Assembly: GCA_008363385.1 (NCBI GenBank)
Contig: RHKY01000009.1
Coordinates: forward strand, 1 to 64,000
Direction of reading: 5' to 3'
DNA: 64,000 nt
From: Acidobacteriota bacterium
GTDB lineage: Bacteria > Acidobacteriota > Thermoanaerobaculia > UBA5066
In this document: piece after piece, positions 47,563 to 55,299 of the stretch
Layout: every line of letters starts with the position of its first letter
How positions within the stretch are numbered: the stretch's first letter is position 1
Translations under genes and position numbers: made by a program
Notes under the pieces: generated by a model
Told to the model about the DNA's origin: nothing
The model's database searches: none
Seen by the model: the letters and a program-made list of their open reading frames with translations, nothing else

Positions 47563-50157
47563 TCACGCTCTGAGGACGGTCTCCTCGCGGACGACGCGGA
47601 TCCCGTCCTGGTCCTCGGGGGCGACCCCCCACGTCGACTCGATGAAACGCCTCGGCGTGGTCGCCCCTTCGCCCGCGATCCGCAGCCTCTGCGTCAGCTC
47701 CTCGCCGTTCGGGAGCGTGAAGCGGTAGACGGCCTCCGTCGCGGCCCGCCCGAGCGAGGGCGCCCCCTTCGGCAGCTCCTTCCAGCCGGTGACCCTCAGC
47801 CCGGGGGGGAGCCGGTCGTTGACCGCCGCCAGGTGCGCCTCGCCGAGCGCGTCGAGGACGTCCACGTCGAACAGCTCGTGGCGCGACTCCTGCCCGAGCG
47901 GGAGCGCCGGCCCCATCGAGAGGCGCAGGTGCGGGTTGAACCCCTCCGTGTACCGGACGGGGAGGTCCGCGGCGCGGAAGGCGCGCTCGAGGACGTCCAT
48001 CACGTTTCGGTGCGAGAGGTACCGCGCGTCGCCCGTCTTCGCGAACGCGACGCGGAAGGTCCGCGCGAGGGCCGCCGTCTCCGAGGCGCCCCCCCGCCCC
48101 TTCCGCCTCTGACGGAGGGGGAGGAGGTCGGGCGTCGCCTTCATCCGGTAGGCGGCCCCCTTCGCCTTCTCGGCGTACGCGGCCCCGCGCCCCTGGTCCC
48201 GCGCGTCGGCGACGTCCGCCGCGACGCCCGAGGCCGACGGCAACGCGAGCGACGCAGCGGCGGTCTCCGCCCCGAGCGACGGGAGGGAGAACGAGAAGCC
48301 GGCGGGCATCGGCTCGGCGAGGACCGTGTCGGCGCCGTTCCCCGGCACCCCGCAGGCCGTGCAGCGCCCCCACTTGCAGTCCTCGGTCTCCATCTCCTGG
48401 ACGGCCTTCTTCCACTCGACGACGAGGAAGGGCTTGCGGACGGAGGCGTCGACGACGTCCCAGGGGAGCGTCTGCTTCAGGTCCTTCTCGCGGAGGTGCC
48501 GCGCCTTCGGGACCCCCGCGGCCGCGAGCGCCTCCGTCCAGCGCTCGGCGGAGAAGTGCTCGGACCAGCCGTCGAAGCGCCCCCCGCGCCGGTGGACCTC
48601 GAGGAGGGCGCGGGACATCCGCCGGTCGCCGAGCGACAGGAGCGCCTCCACCTCGGCCTCGCGCGGCTCGTGCCACTTCAGCTTCGCCCCCCTCACGGAG
48701 CGGAAGCGGTCCTTGAGGTACGCGAGCTTCCGCTCCAGCGCCTCGACGCCGTCGAAGGCGGACCACTGGAACGGCGTGAAGCTCTTCGGGACGAAGGAGC
48801 CGACGGAGACGTGGACCGTCGGCCGGATCCCGTGGGGCTTGCCCTGGGCGAGGATCTCCCGGACGAGCGTCACGAGCTCGTCGAGGTCCGCCTCGGTCTC
48901 CGAGGGGAGGCCGATCATCGTGTAGACCTTGATCAGGTCCCACCCGCGCGAGAAGGCGGCGTCGGCCGCCCGCACCATGTCCGCGTTCGTGAACGTCTTG
49001 TTCAGGACGCGCCGGAGCCGGTCGCTCCCCGTCTCGGGCGCGAACGTGAAGCCCGACTTCCTCACCTCCGACACGGCGTCGGCGAGCGCCACCGAGAACG
49101 CCTCGGCCCTGAGCGACGGGAGCGAGATGGAGACCTTCGTCTTGGCCAGCTCCGGCGCCAGGCAGGCCACGAGCGGCTCGATCTGCGAGTAGTCGGCCGA
49201 GGAGAGCGAGAGGAGGCCCACCTCCGACCAGCCCGCCTCGTCGATGAAGGCCTTCGTCATCCGGGCCACGTCGGCCGGGTCCAGCTCGCGGACGGGGCGG
49301 TACCAGTACCCGGCCTGGCAGAACCGGCACCCCTGCGTGCAGCCGCGCATGATCTCCAGGCCCAGCCGGTCCTGGACGATCTCCACGGACGGGACGAGCG
49401 GTTTCTCGGGATAGACCGAGGGGTCGAGGCGCTCGACCCAGACGCGCGCGGCCCTCTCGGGGACGCCGGGGGCGTTCGGCGCGATCGAGGCGACCCGCTC
49501 GCCGTCCTCGGAGTAGGCGACGTCGTAGAGGGACGGGACGTAGACGCCGGGGCAGGCGGCGAAGGCCAGGAGCCGCTCCCGCCGCGGGAGGCCGCGCGTC
49601 CTGGCGACCGCCTCGAGGAGGACCGGGAAGGCCTCCTCGCCGTCCCCGAGGAGGAAGGCGTCGAAGAAGTCGGCCACCGGCTCGGGGTTGGCCACGCACG
49701 GCCCCCCGCCGACGACGACGGGGTCCGCGTCCGACCGGTCGGAGGAGAGGACCGGCAACCCGGCGAGGTCGAGGAGGTTCACGACGTTCGTGTAGTTCAG
49801 CTCGCTCTGGAGCGAGAACCCCAGGACGTCGAAGTCCGAGACCCTCGCGAACGACTCGACCGTGAAGAGGGGGATCCGCTCCCGCCGCATCACGGCCTCG
49901 AAGTCGACCCACGGCGCGTAGGCCCGCTCGCAGGCCCACCCCTCCCGCCGGTTGACGATCTCGTAGAGGACCCGCGTCCCCGTGTGGCTCATCCCGATCT
50001 CGTACGTGTCCGGGAAGGCGAGGCAGACGGTCACCCCGCACGCGGCGAGGTCCTTGCGCACGACGTTCCTCTCCAGGCCGAGGTAGCGCCCGGGGCGCTC
50101 GACCCGGAGGAGGAACGGCTCGAAGAGGGGGCGGACGGACTCGAAGCGGGCGGGCAT
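47563..50157 (-). CDS. radical SAM protein fused to a DUF2344 domain (TIGR03960/TIGR03936-like)
   Basis: 864 residues. A B12-binding-like N-terminal domain (FPDTYEIGMSHTGTRVLYEIVN, GFSLQSELNYTNVVNLLDLAG) precedes the radical SAM motif CTQGCRFCQAGYWYRPVRE (CxxxCxxC). A central CKWGRCTACG segment may bind another cofactor. The C-terminal quarter, after RTFRVAFAKTGDARYLSHRNVMDVLERA, is the DUF2344 domain. Many bacteria carry these two domains fused or adjacent. The chemistry is not known to me. It heads a three-gene operon on the minus strand. Confidence 0.88.
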   Translation of the reverse strand: MPARFESVRPLFEPFLLRVERPGRYLGLERNVVRKDLAACGVTVCLAFPDTYEIGMSHTGTRVLYEIVNRREGWACERAYAPWVDFEAVMRRERIPLFTVESFARVSDFDVLGFSLQSELNYTNVVNLLDLAGLPVLSSDRSDADPVVVGGGPCVANPEPVADFFDAFLLGDGEEAFPVLLEAVARTRGLPRRERLLAFAACPGVYVPSLYDVAYSEDGERVASIAPNAPGVPERAARVWVERLDPSVYPEKPLVPSVEIVQDRLGLEIMRGCTQGCRFCQAGYWYRPVRELDPADVARMTKAFIDEAGWSEVGLLSLSSADYSQIEPLVACLAPELAKTKVSISLPSLRAEAFSVALADAVSEVRKSGFTFAPETGSDRLRRVLNKTFTNADMVRAADAAFSRGWDLIKVYTMIGLPSETEADLDELVTLVREILAQGKPHGIRPTVHVSVGSFVPKSFTPFQWSAFDGVEALERKLAYLKDRFRSVRGAKLKWHEPREAEVEALLSLGDRRMSRALLEVHRRGGRFDGWSEHFSAERWTEALAAAGVPKARHLREKDLKQTLPWDVVDASVRKPFLVVEWKKAVQEMETEDCKWGRCTACGVPGNGADTVLAEPMPAGFSFSLPSLGAETAAASLALPSASGVAADVADARDQGRGAAYAEKAKGAAYRMKATPDLLPLRQRRKGRGGASETAALARTFRVAFAKTGDARYLSHRNVMDVLERAFRAADLPVRYTEGFNPHLRLSMGPALPLGQESRHELFDVDVLDALGEAHLAAVNDRLPPGLRVTGWKELPKGAPSLGRAATEAVYRFTLPNGEELTQRLRIAGEGATTPRRFIESTWGVAPEDQDGIRVVREETVLRA

Positions 50158-50209
50158 CGTTCTGCCGGCCGAGTGTAGACGGGATCTCAGACGGTCGCGC
50201 GGGCGACCC

Positions 50210-50866
50210 TCAGGCGCGGGGGAGGACCCCCACGGGGCACGCCACGCCGGTCCCCCCGAGGCCGCAGTAGCCGTCCGGGTTCTTCGCGAGGTACTGCTGG
50301 TGGGGCTCCTCGGCGTAGTAGAACTCGGGCGCGTCGAGGACCTCGGTCGTGACCGGGCCGTGGCCCGCGGCGAGGAGCCGTTCCTGGTAGGCGGCGCGCG
50401 AGGCCTCGGCGGTCGCGCGCTGTGCCGGGCCGAAGACGTGGATCGCGGAGCGGTACTGCGTCCCGACGTCGTTCCCCTGCCGCATCCCCTGCGTCGGGTC
50501 GTGGCTCTCCCAGAAGACGCGCAGGAGCTCCTCGTACGCGACGCGCTCCGGGTCGAAGACGACCAGGACCACCTCGGCGTGCCCCGTCTTCCCGCTGCAG
50601 ACCTCGCGGTAGGTCGGGTTGGGCGTCAGCCCTCCGGCGTACCCGACGGCGGTCGTGAAGACGCCGCGGACCCCCCAGAACCGCTTCTCGGCGCCCCAGA
50701 AGCAGCCCATCCCGAAGACGGCGCGCTCGAGCCCCGACGGGAAGGGCGGGAGGAGGGGGTTCCCGGTCACGAAGTGGCGGTCGGGGACGAGCATCCGGGC
50801 CGCGCGGCCGGGAAGGGCCTCGCCGGGGGCGGGCAGCCGGAGCTTCGACGGGTCGAGGAACCACAT
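50210..50866 (-). CDS. msrA: peptide-methionine (S)-S-oxide reductase MsrA
   Basis: 218 residues from the ATG at 50866 (GGAGGAGAG upstream). The catalytic motif [13 protein letters not shown] holds the Cys. The substrate region with [22 protein letters not shown] and [19 protein letters not shown] is full. The N-terminus carries a 45-residue extension ([22 protein letters not shown]) seen in some MsrA. It reduces oxidised methionine. It is divergent from the FAD reductase gene. Confidence 0.94.
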   Translation of the reverse strand: MWFLDPSKLRLPAPGEALPGRAARMLVPDRHFVTGNPLLPPFPSGLERAVFGMGCFWGAEKRFWGVRGVFTTAVGYAGGLTPNPTYREVCSGKTGHAEVVLVVFDPERVAYEELLRVFWESHDPTQGMRQGNDVGTQYRSAIHVFGPAQRATAEASRAAYQERLLAAGHGPVTTEVLDAPEFYYAEEPHQQYLAKNPDGYCGLGGTGVACPVGVLPRA

Positions 50867-50945
50867 GGAGCCTCTCCTCCCCTCCCCTACGAGATGCCGC
50901 CCTGGGCCGGATCGTTTCGCCCCGGGGCCGCCCGCGGCCGGGCGA

Positions 50946-50951
50946 CATAAT
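50946..50951 (+). promoter_or_regulatory. -10 element of the FAD reductase gene, 8 nt from the GTG
   Basis: CATAAT ends 8 nt before the start at 50960, so the transcript would begin at or next to the start codon. No ribosome site is visible. Confidence 0.5.
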
Positions 50952-50959
50952 CCGACCCC

Positions 50960-52102
50960 GTGAGCGCCCCGGACCGTCCCCTCGTCGTCGCGGGCGCGGG
51001 CCCCGCGGGGCTCGTCGCGGCGACGCTCCTGGCGCGTGCCGGCCGCCCCGTGGTCGTGAACGAGCGGCACGCCACGGTCGGCGGGAGGTTCATCGGAGAC
51101 TTCCAGGTGATCGAGGACGCCTCGGACCCTCTCGAGACGGTCCCGGCGATGTTCGCGCGCCTCGGCCTGCCGGAGCCGCCCTGGCGGCCGGCCACGTGGG
51201 CGCACTTCTACGACGCGCGCCTCGTGGAGCGGCGCGTCCGCTCCTCGCGGCCCTACGGTTGGTTCGTCACGCGCGGGCCGGGGCCCGGGACCCTCGACGC
51301 GACTCTCCTCGAGGCGGCGCGCGCGGCCGGCGCCGAGGTCCGCTTCCGGTCCCGGATCCCCCCCGCCGAGGCGGACCTCGTCGCGGCAGGGCCCCAGGCG
51401 CCCGACGGCCTCGCGCGGGAGACGACGTTCGAGACGGACGGCCAGGAGCGGGTCCGCGTCCTCTTCGACGACCGGTACGCCCCCGGCGGCTACGCCTACC
51501 TCTTCACGATGGGGGGACGCGGGACGTTCGGCTGCGCGGTCGTGCGAGACCTCGGGCGGATCGACGAGCACTTCGAGCGCTCGCTCGCGCGGCTCGGCCA
51601 GGTGGAGGAGGTCCCGATGTCCGGGCGCGCGGACGCCTACTCGTTCATGAACTTCGCGCTGAAGGAGCGCGCCCGCCGGGAGGGGAAGGACGCGGTGGGG
51701 GAGTCGGGCGGGTTCCAGGACTACCTGTTCGGCCTCGGGATGCGCTACGCGATCCAGTCCGGGGCGCTCGCGGCCGAGGCGATCCTGTCGGGGCGCGACT
51801 TCCAGGCCCTGCAGCGCGCCGCCTTCGCCCGGCGGCAGGAGGTCTCCCTCGTCAACCGGTTCCTCTACGAGCGGGGCGGGAACGCCGGGCTCTCGCTCTT
51901 CATGCGCCGCGCCCGGGGGGCCGACTTCCGGGAGTTCCTCGCCTCGTGGTACCGCCCCTCCCGCGGCCGCCTCCTCCTCGCCCCGCTCGTCCGGGCGGTC
52001 TGGCGGAACCGCGGCCGGTGCACGCACCGGCTGGAGGAGCACTGGTGCCGGGCCCGCGAGCGGGAGATCCGCGCGCCGGAGCTCGGCAGGATCGGGCCGT
52101 GA
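50960..52102 (+). CDS. FAD-dependent oxidoreductase, geranylgeranyl-reductase-like
   Basis: 380 residues from GTG at 50960. The FAD motif is [22 protein letters not shown] central region includes [17 protein letters not shown]. The FAD C-terminal motif is [28 protein letters not shown]. This pattern is seen in geranylgeranyl reductases and related isoprenoid FAD enzymes. The downstream squalene/phytoene synthase gene overlaps its stop, so the two probably work on the same isoprenoid. Confidence 0.72.
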   Translation: MSAPDRPLVVAGAGPAGLVAATLLARAGRPVVVNERHATVGGRFIGDFQVIEDASDPLETVPAMFARLGLPEPPWRPATWAHFYDARLVERRVRSSRPYGWFVTRGPGPGTLDATLLEAARAAGAEVRFRSRIPPAEADLVAAGPQAPDGLARETTFETDGQERVRVLFDDRYAPGGYAYLFTMGGRGTFGCAVVRDLGRIDEHFERSLARLGQVEEVPMSGRADAYSFMNFALKERARREGKDAVGESGGFQDYLFGLGMRYAIQSGALAAEAILSGRDFQALQRAAFARRQEVSLVNRFLYERGGNAGLSLFMRRARGADFREFLASWYRPSRGRLLLAPLVRAVWRNRGRCTHRLEEHWCRAREREIRAPELGRIGP

Positions 52103-52977
52103 GCGGCGAGACGGGCCTCGACCTCTCGCGGGCGCGCCGGGGGACGCGCGAGCTGACGCACCGCGCCGGGGCCAACTTCTCGGTCGGCTTCCGTTTCCTG
52201 CCGCGCGAGCGGCGGCAGGCCGTCTACGCGGCGTACGCCTTCTGCCGGCACGCCGACGACGCGGTCGACGAGGGGGACCCGGAAACGGCGCCGGCGCGGC
52301 TGCAGGAGTGGGCCGACGAGCTGGACGCCACGTACGCGGGACGTCCCCGCACCGAGACCGGCGTGGCGCTCCTCGCCGCGCTCCCCCGGTTCCCGATCCC
52401 CCGCCAGGCGTTCGAGGGGCTCATCGCGGGCTGCCGGCAGGACCTCGTCAAGACGCGCTACGCGACGTTCGCCGAGCTCCTCGGCTACTGCGACCTCGTG
52501 GCGACCACGATCTCCACGATCTCGCTCGCGATCTTCGGCGGCCTCGGCGACCCCGAGGCCGAGGCCCGCGGGCGGGACCTGGCCACGGCCCTCCAGCTGA
52601 CGAACGTCGTCCGGGACGTCGGCGAGGACGTCGGGCGCGGGCGCGTCTACCTGCCGCTCGAGGACCTCGCGCGGTTCGGCGTGACCGAGGAGGAGCTCCT
52701 CTCGCTCCGACCCACGCCGCGCCTCTCGGCCCTCGTCGCCTTCGAGGCCGAGCGCGCGCTCGGCTACTTCCGCGCCGCCGAGCCGGTGAAGGACCTCGTC
52801 GACCCGCCGTGCCGGTTCGCGGTGACGATGATGGGCGGCGTCTACGCGGAGGTGGCCGCGCGCGTGGCGCGCCGGCCGGAGGCGCCCCTTTCCGGGCGCG
52901 TCTCGCTCTCGCGCGGGGAGAAGGTGCGCGCCGTCCTGGCGCGCCTCCTCCGGCGCCGCTTCGTCCTCGGCGATTGA
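52099..52977 (+). CDS. squalene/phytoene synthase family protein
   Basis: 292 residues from GTG at 52099. The first aspartate-rich motif is [10 protein letters not shown] and the second is [39 protein letters not shown] is the family start. It joins two prenyl diphosphates head to head, either farnesyl units (squalene, hopanoids; HpnC/HpnD type) or geranylgeranyl units (phytoene). Only one such gene is present here, and no shc, crtI or hpnE is adjacent, so the product is undecided. It follows the FAD reductase by a 4-bp overlap. Confidence 0.88.
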   Translation: MSGETGLDLSRARRGTRELTHRAGANFSVGFRFLPRERRQAVYAAYAFCRHADDAVDEGDPETAPARLQEWADELDATYAGRPRTETGVALLAALPRFPIPRQAFEGLIAGCRQDLVKTRYATFAELLGYCDLVATTISTISLAIFGGLGDPEAEARGRDLATALQLTNVVRDVGEDVGRGRVYLPLEDLARFGVTEEELLSLRPTPRLSALVAFEAERALGYFRAAEPVKDLVDPPCRFAVTMMGGVYAEVAARVARRPEAPLSGRVSLSRGEKVRAVLARLLRRRFVLGD

Positions 52978-53002
52978 CTCGGCCCCGGCCCGCCTCTACA
53001 GT
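52974..53002 (+). promoter_or_regulatory. sigma-70-like promoter, leaderless type, for the 53011 gene
   Basis: TTGACT (52974-52979), 17-nt spacer, TACAGT (52997-53002). The ATG starts 8 nt after the -10, so transcription would begin at about the start codon. Confidence 0.65.
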
Positions 53003-53010
53003 CCGGCGCC

Positions 53011-53382
53011 ATGGCGCTCGACGAGAAGGTGCGCGCGGCGCTCCGCGAGCTGGGGGCGGCGCTGAACGAGGCGGTCTCCTCCTCGGAGAGGGTGCACGAG
53101 ATCCTCGGGAGGATCCGGGCGGAGGGGTACGACCCCTACCTCGTCCTCGACGCCACGGTCGGGCTCGAGCGCAAGGGGCGGCAGGCGCGCGCCGCGCTGC
53201 CGTCCATCCGGCGCGGGAGCTCCCGCCGCGCGGACCCCGAGGACCCGGCCTTCCGGATCGACGTGAAGGACGTCGGGCTCCTCCGGGCGCTCGGCATCGA
53301 CCCGACGCGCTCGCCGCGGGCCCGGCGGCGCGCGGGGACGGCCCTCACGCTCCGCTCGACGGTCGGCCGCCGGAGCTCCTGA
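53011..53382 (+). CDS. hypothetical protein
   Basis: 123 residues from ATG at 53011. The first half is helical (ALDEKVRAALRELGAALNEAVSSSERVHEILGRIR-type sequence). The second half is basic (KGRQARAAL, RSPRARRRAG). DVKDVGLLRALGID may be a short folded segment. The gene has its own strong promoter with no leader, which supports expression. No family is recognised. It is followed by rlmN after 7 nt. Confidence 0.6.
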   Translation: MALDEKVRAALRELGAALNEAVSSSERVHEILGRIRAEGYDPYLVLDATVGLERKGRQARAALPSIRRGSSRRADPEDPAFRIDVKDVGLLRALGIDPTRSPRARRRAGTALTLRSTVGRRSS

Positions 53383-53389
53383 CGCCCCC

Positions 53390-54484
53390 GTGACCGGCGC
53401 GCGCGAGCCGGGCGAGACGGGCGGTGCGGGGGTCAGGCCGCCGCTCCTGGGGCTCCTCGAGCCCGAGCTCTTCGAGGCGATCCGGGGGGTGGCCCCCGAG
53501 CGGTACCGGGCCGGGCAGGTTCTTCGCTGGATCCACGAGCGGCGGGCGCGCTCGTTCGAGGAGATGACGGACCTGCCGAAGGCCCTTCGGGAGGCTCTGG
53601 CGGCCTCGTTCGAGGTCGGCGTCGCGGACGTCGCCTCGCGCACGCCCGCCGAGGACGGCGCGGAGAAGTTCCTCTTCGCCCTCGCCGACGGGGCGCGCGT
53701 GGAGGCGGTCTACCTCCCGGGCCGGCCGGCGGGCCGCCAAGGCGAGGGCTCCCGCGCGGCCGTCTGCGTCTCGTCGCAGGCGGGGTGCGCGCTCGACTGC
53801 GCCTTCTGCGTCACGGGCCGTCTCGGCTCGGGCCGGAACCTGACCGCGGGCGAGATCGTGGGCCAGTACCTCGTCATCGCCCGCGAGAGGGGCCTCGGGC
53901 CGAGCGAGGCCAACGTCGTCTTCATGGGGATGGGGGAGCCGCTCCTGAACGTGCCGAACGTCCTCCGCGCGCTCGACCTCCTCGAGCGCGAGGTGGCGCC
54001 GCGCCGCATCACCGTCTCCACCGCGGGCGTCGTCCCGGGGATCGAGGCCCTCGCGAAGCGGAAGCGCCTCCCGAACCTGGCGGTCTCGCTCACCGCCGCC
54101 GACGACGCCACGCGCTCGCGCCTGATGCCGGTGAACCGGACCTGGCCGATCGAGTCCCTCTTCGCCTCGCTGGCGCGCTGGCCGCTCCCCGCGGGACGGC
54201 GGATCACGTTCGAGGTCGCCCTCGTCTCGGGGGAGAACGACTCGGACGAGGACGCGCGGAAGCTGGCGCGGCTCGTGGCCCGGGTCCCGTCGAAGGTCAA
54301 CCTGATCCCGCTGAACGAGTCCCCGGAGTGGCTCCCGTCCCTGCGCCGGCCCGCCGAGGAGCGGATCGACGCGTTCGCGCGCGTCCTCGTCGCCGCGGGG
54401 GTCCCGGTGACGGTGCGGCGCTCGAAGGGGCTCGGGGCCGCGGCCGCCTGCGGCCAGCTGAAAGGGCGGCAGGAGCGGCGCTGA
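53390..54484 (+). CDS. rlmN: 23S rRNA/tRNA A2503/A37 methyltransferase RlmN
   Basis: 364 residues from GTG at 53390. The radical SAM motif CALDCAFC has the CxxxCxxC form. VCVSSQAGC, MGMGEPLLNVPNVLRAL and VNLIPLNESPEW are typical. The methyl-carrying Cys is in the C-terminal AAACGQL. It methylates C2 of adenosines in 23S rRNA and some tRNAs. Its upstream neighbour is the small 53011 gene; no known partner is near. Confidence 0.93.
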   Translation: MTGAREPGETGGAGVRPPLLGLLEPELFEAIRGVAPERYRAGQVLRWIHERRARSFEEMTDLPKALREALAASFEVGVADVASRTPAEDGAEKFLFALADGARVEAVYLPGRPAGRQGEGSRAAVCVSSQAGCALDCAFCVTGRLGSGRNLTAGEIVGQYLVIARERGLGPSEANVVFMGMGEPLLNVPNVLRALDLLEREVAPRRITVSTAGVVPGIEALAKRKRLPNLAVSLTAADDATRSRLMPVNRTWPIESLFASLARWPLPAGRRITFEVALVSGENDSDEDARKLARLVARVPSKVNLIPLNESPEWLPSLRRPAEERIDAFARVLVAAGVPVTVRRSKGLGAAAACGQLKGRQERR

Positions 54485-54521
54485 GGGGCGCTCCGGCGAG
54501 GGCGCCCGGTCCGTGCCCGCC

Positions 54522-55172
54522 CTACTGCCTCGGCCCCGTGCCGTCGGGGCTCCGCTGGTCCTTCAGCCGATCGAGGAGCTGGGCCGCCGCGGCCTCGAGC
54601 GCCTTCGCGGCCGCCTCCTCGGCCCGGGACGAGTCGCGGACGATCGAGCGCTCGCTCCGCCCCTCGCCCCGGACGTCGATGAACCCCCGCGGCTGGCGGC
54701 CGTCCGGGTCGATCAGCTCGACCCGGACCTCGGACGTCGCCTCCCACCAGTACTCGGCGCTCGGCTCGGAGGCGGCCGAGCGGGCGGCGGCCTCCCCCGC
54801 GGGCCTCTGGCGCTCGAGCCGCTCCACGCTGGCGACCGGCTTGACCTCCACGCGCAGGAGCGTCGAGGGTCTCCACCCCGCCTTCATCTCCGGTGCCTGG
54901 CGCGGCGCCCGCCCGGCCTCCCCCTTGCCGAGGCCGGGGGCGCCGCCCGGGACCTCGTCGATCGTGATCGGCACGCCCCGGTACTCCGATCGCTCCCTCA
55001 GCGCGCGAACGAACCGGTCCGTCTCGTTGCGGGTCCCGAGGACCTCGACGACGGACACGGCCCCCTTCGAGGGCTCCGCCGGGGCGACGTCCGACGTGGC
55101 GCAGCCCGTCGCGGCGACCGCGACGAGGACGGGGAGGACGCCGGACAGTGCCACGGGGCGCGACGGGTTCAT
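54522..55172 (-). CDS. hypothetical lipoprotein
   Basis: 216 residues from the ATG at 55172. The signal peptide ends with lipobox VAATGC. The mature part has VVEVLGTRNETDRFVRALRER, then a Pro/Ala linker and a segment with EATSEVRVELIDPDGRQPRGFIDVRGEG, the latter with a Ser/Thr-rich strand pattern seen in penicillin-binding-protein activator-type and CsgG/LpoB-like lipoproteins. The call stays generic. It converges with rlmN and diverges from the PIG-L gene. Confidence 0.7.
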   Translation of the reverse strand: MNPSRPVALSGVLPVLVAVAATGCATSDVAPAEPSKGAVSVVEVLGTRNETDRFVRALRERSEYRGVPITIDEVPGGAPGLGKGEAGRAPRQAPEMKAGWRPSTLLRVEVKPVASVERLERQRPAGEAAARSAASEPSAEYWWEATSEVRVELIDPDGRQPRGFIDVRGEGRSERSIVRDSSRAEEAAAKALEAAAAQLLDRLKDQRSPDGTGPRQ

Positions 55173-55287
55173 GCGGTCCTCCGACGCCGGGCGGCGGGGC
55201 TCCCGGCGGGTCCTCCTCATTATCCGCGCGGCGGGGCGCCCGTCCCCTTTTTTCGCACGCCGCGCATCCCGGAGGGGACCGGATCCG

Positions 55288-55293
55288 TATCCT
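55288..55293 (+). promoter_or_regulatory. -10 element of the PIG-L gene, 6 nt from the ATG
   Basis: TATCCT ends 6 nt before the ATG at 55300. No ribosome site is visible, consistent with a leaderless message. Confidence 0.45.
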
Positions 55294-55299
55294 CCCCGG

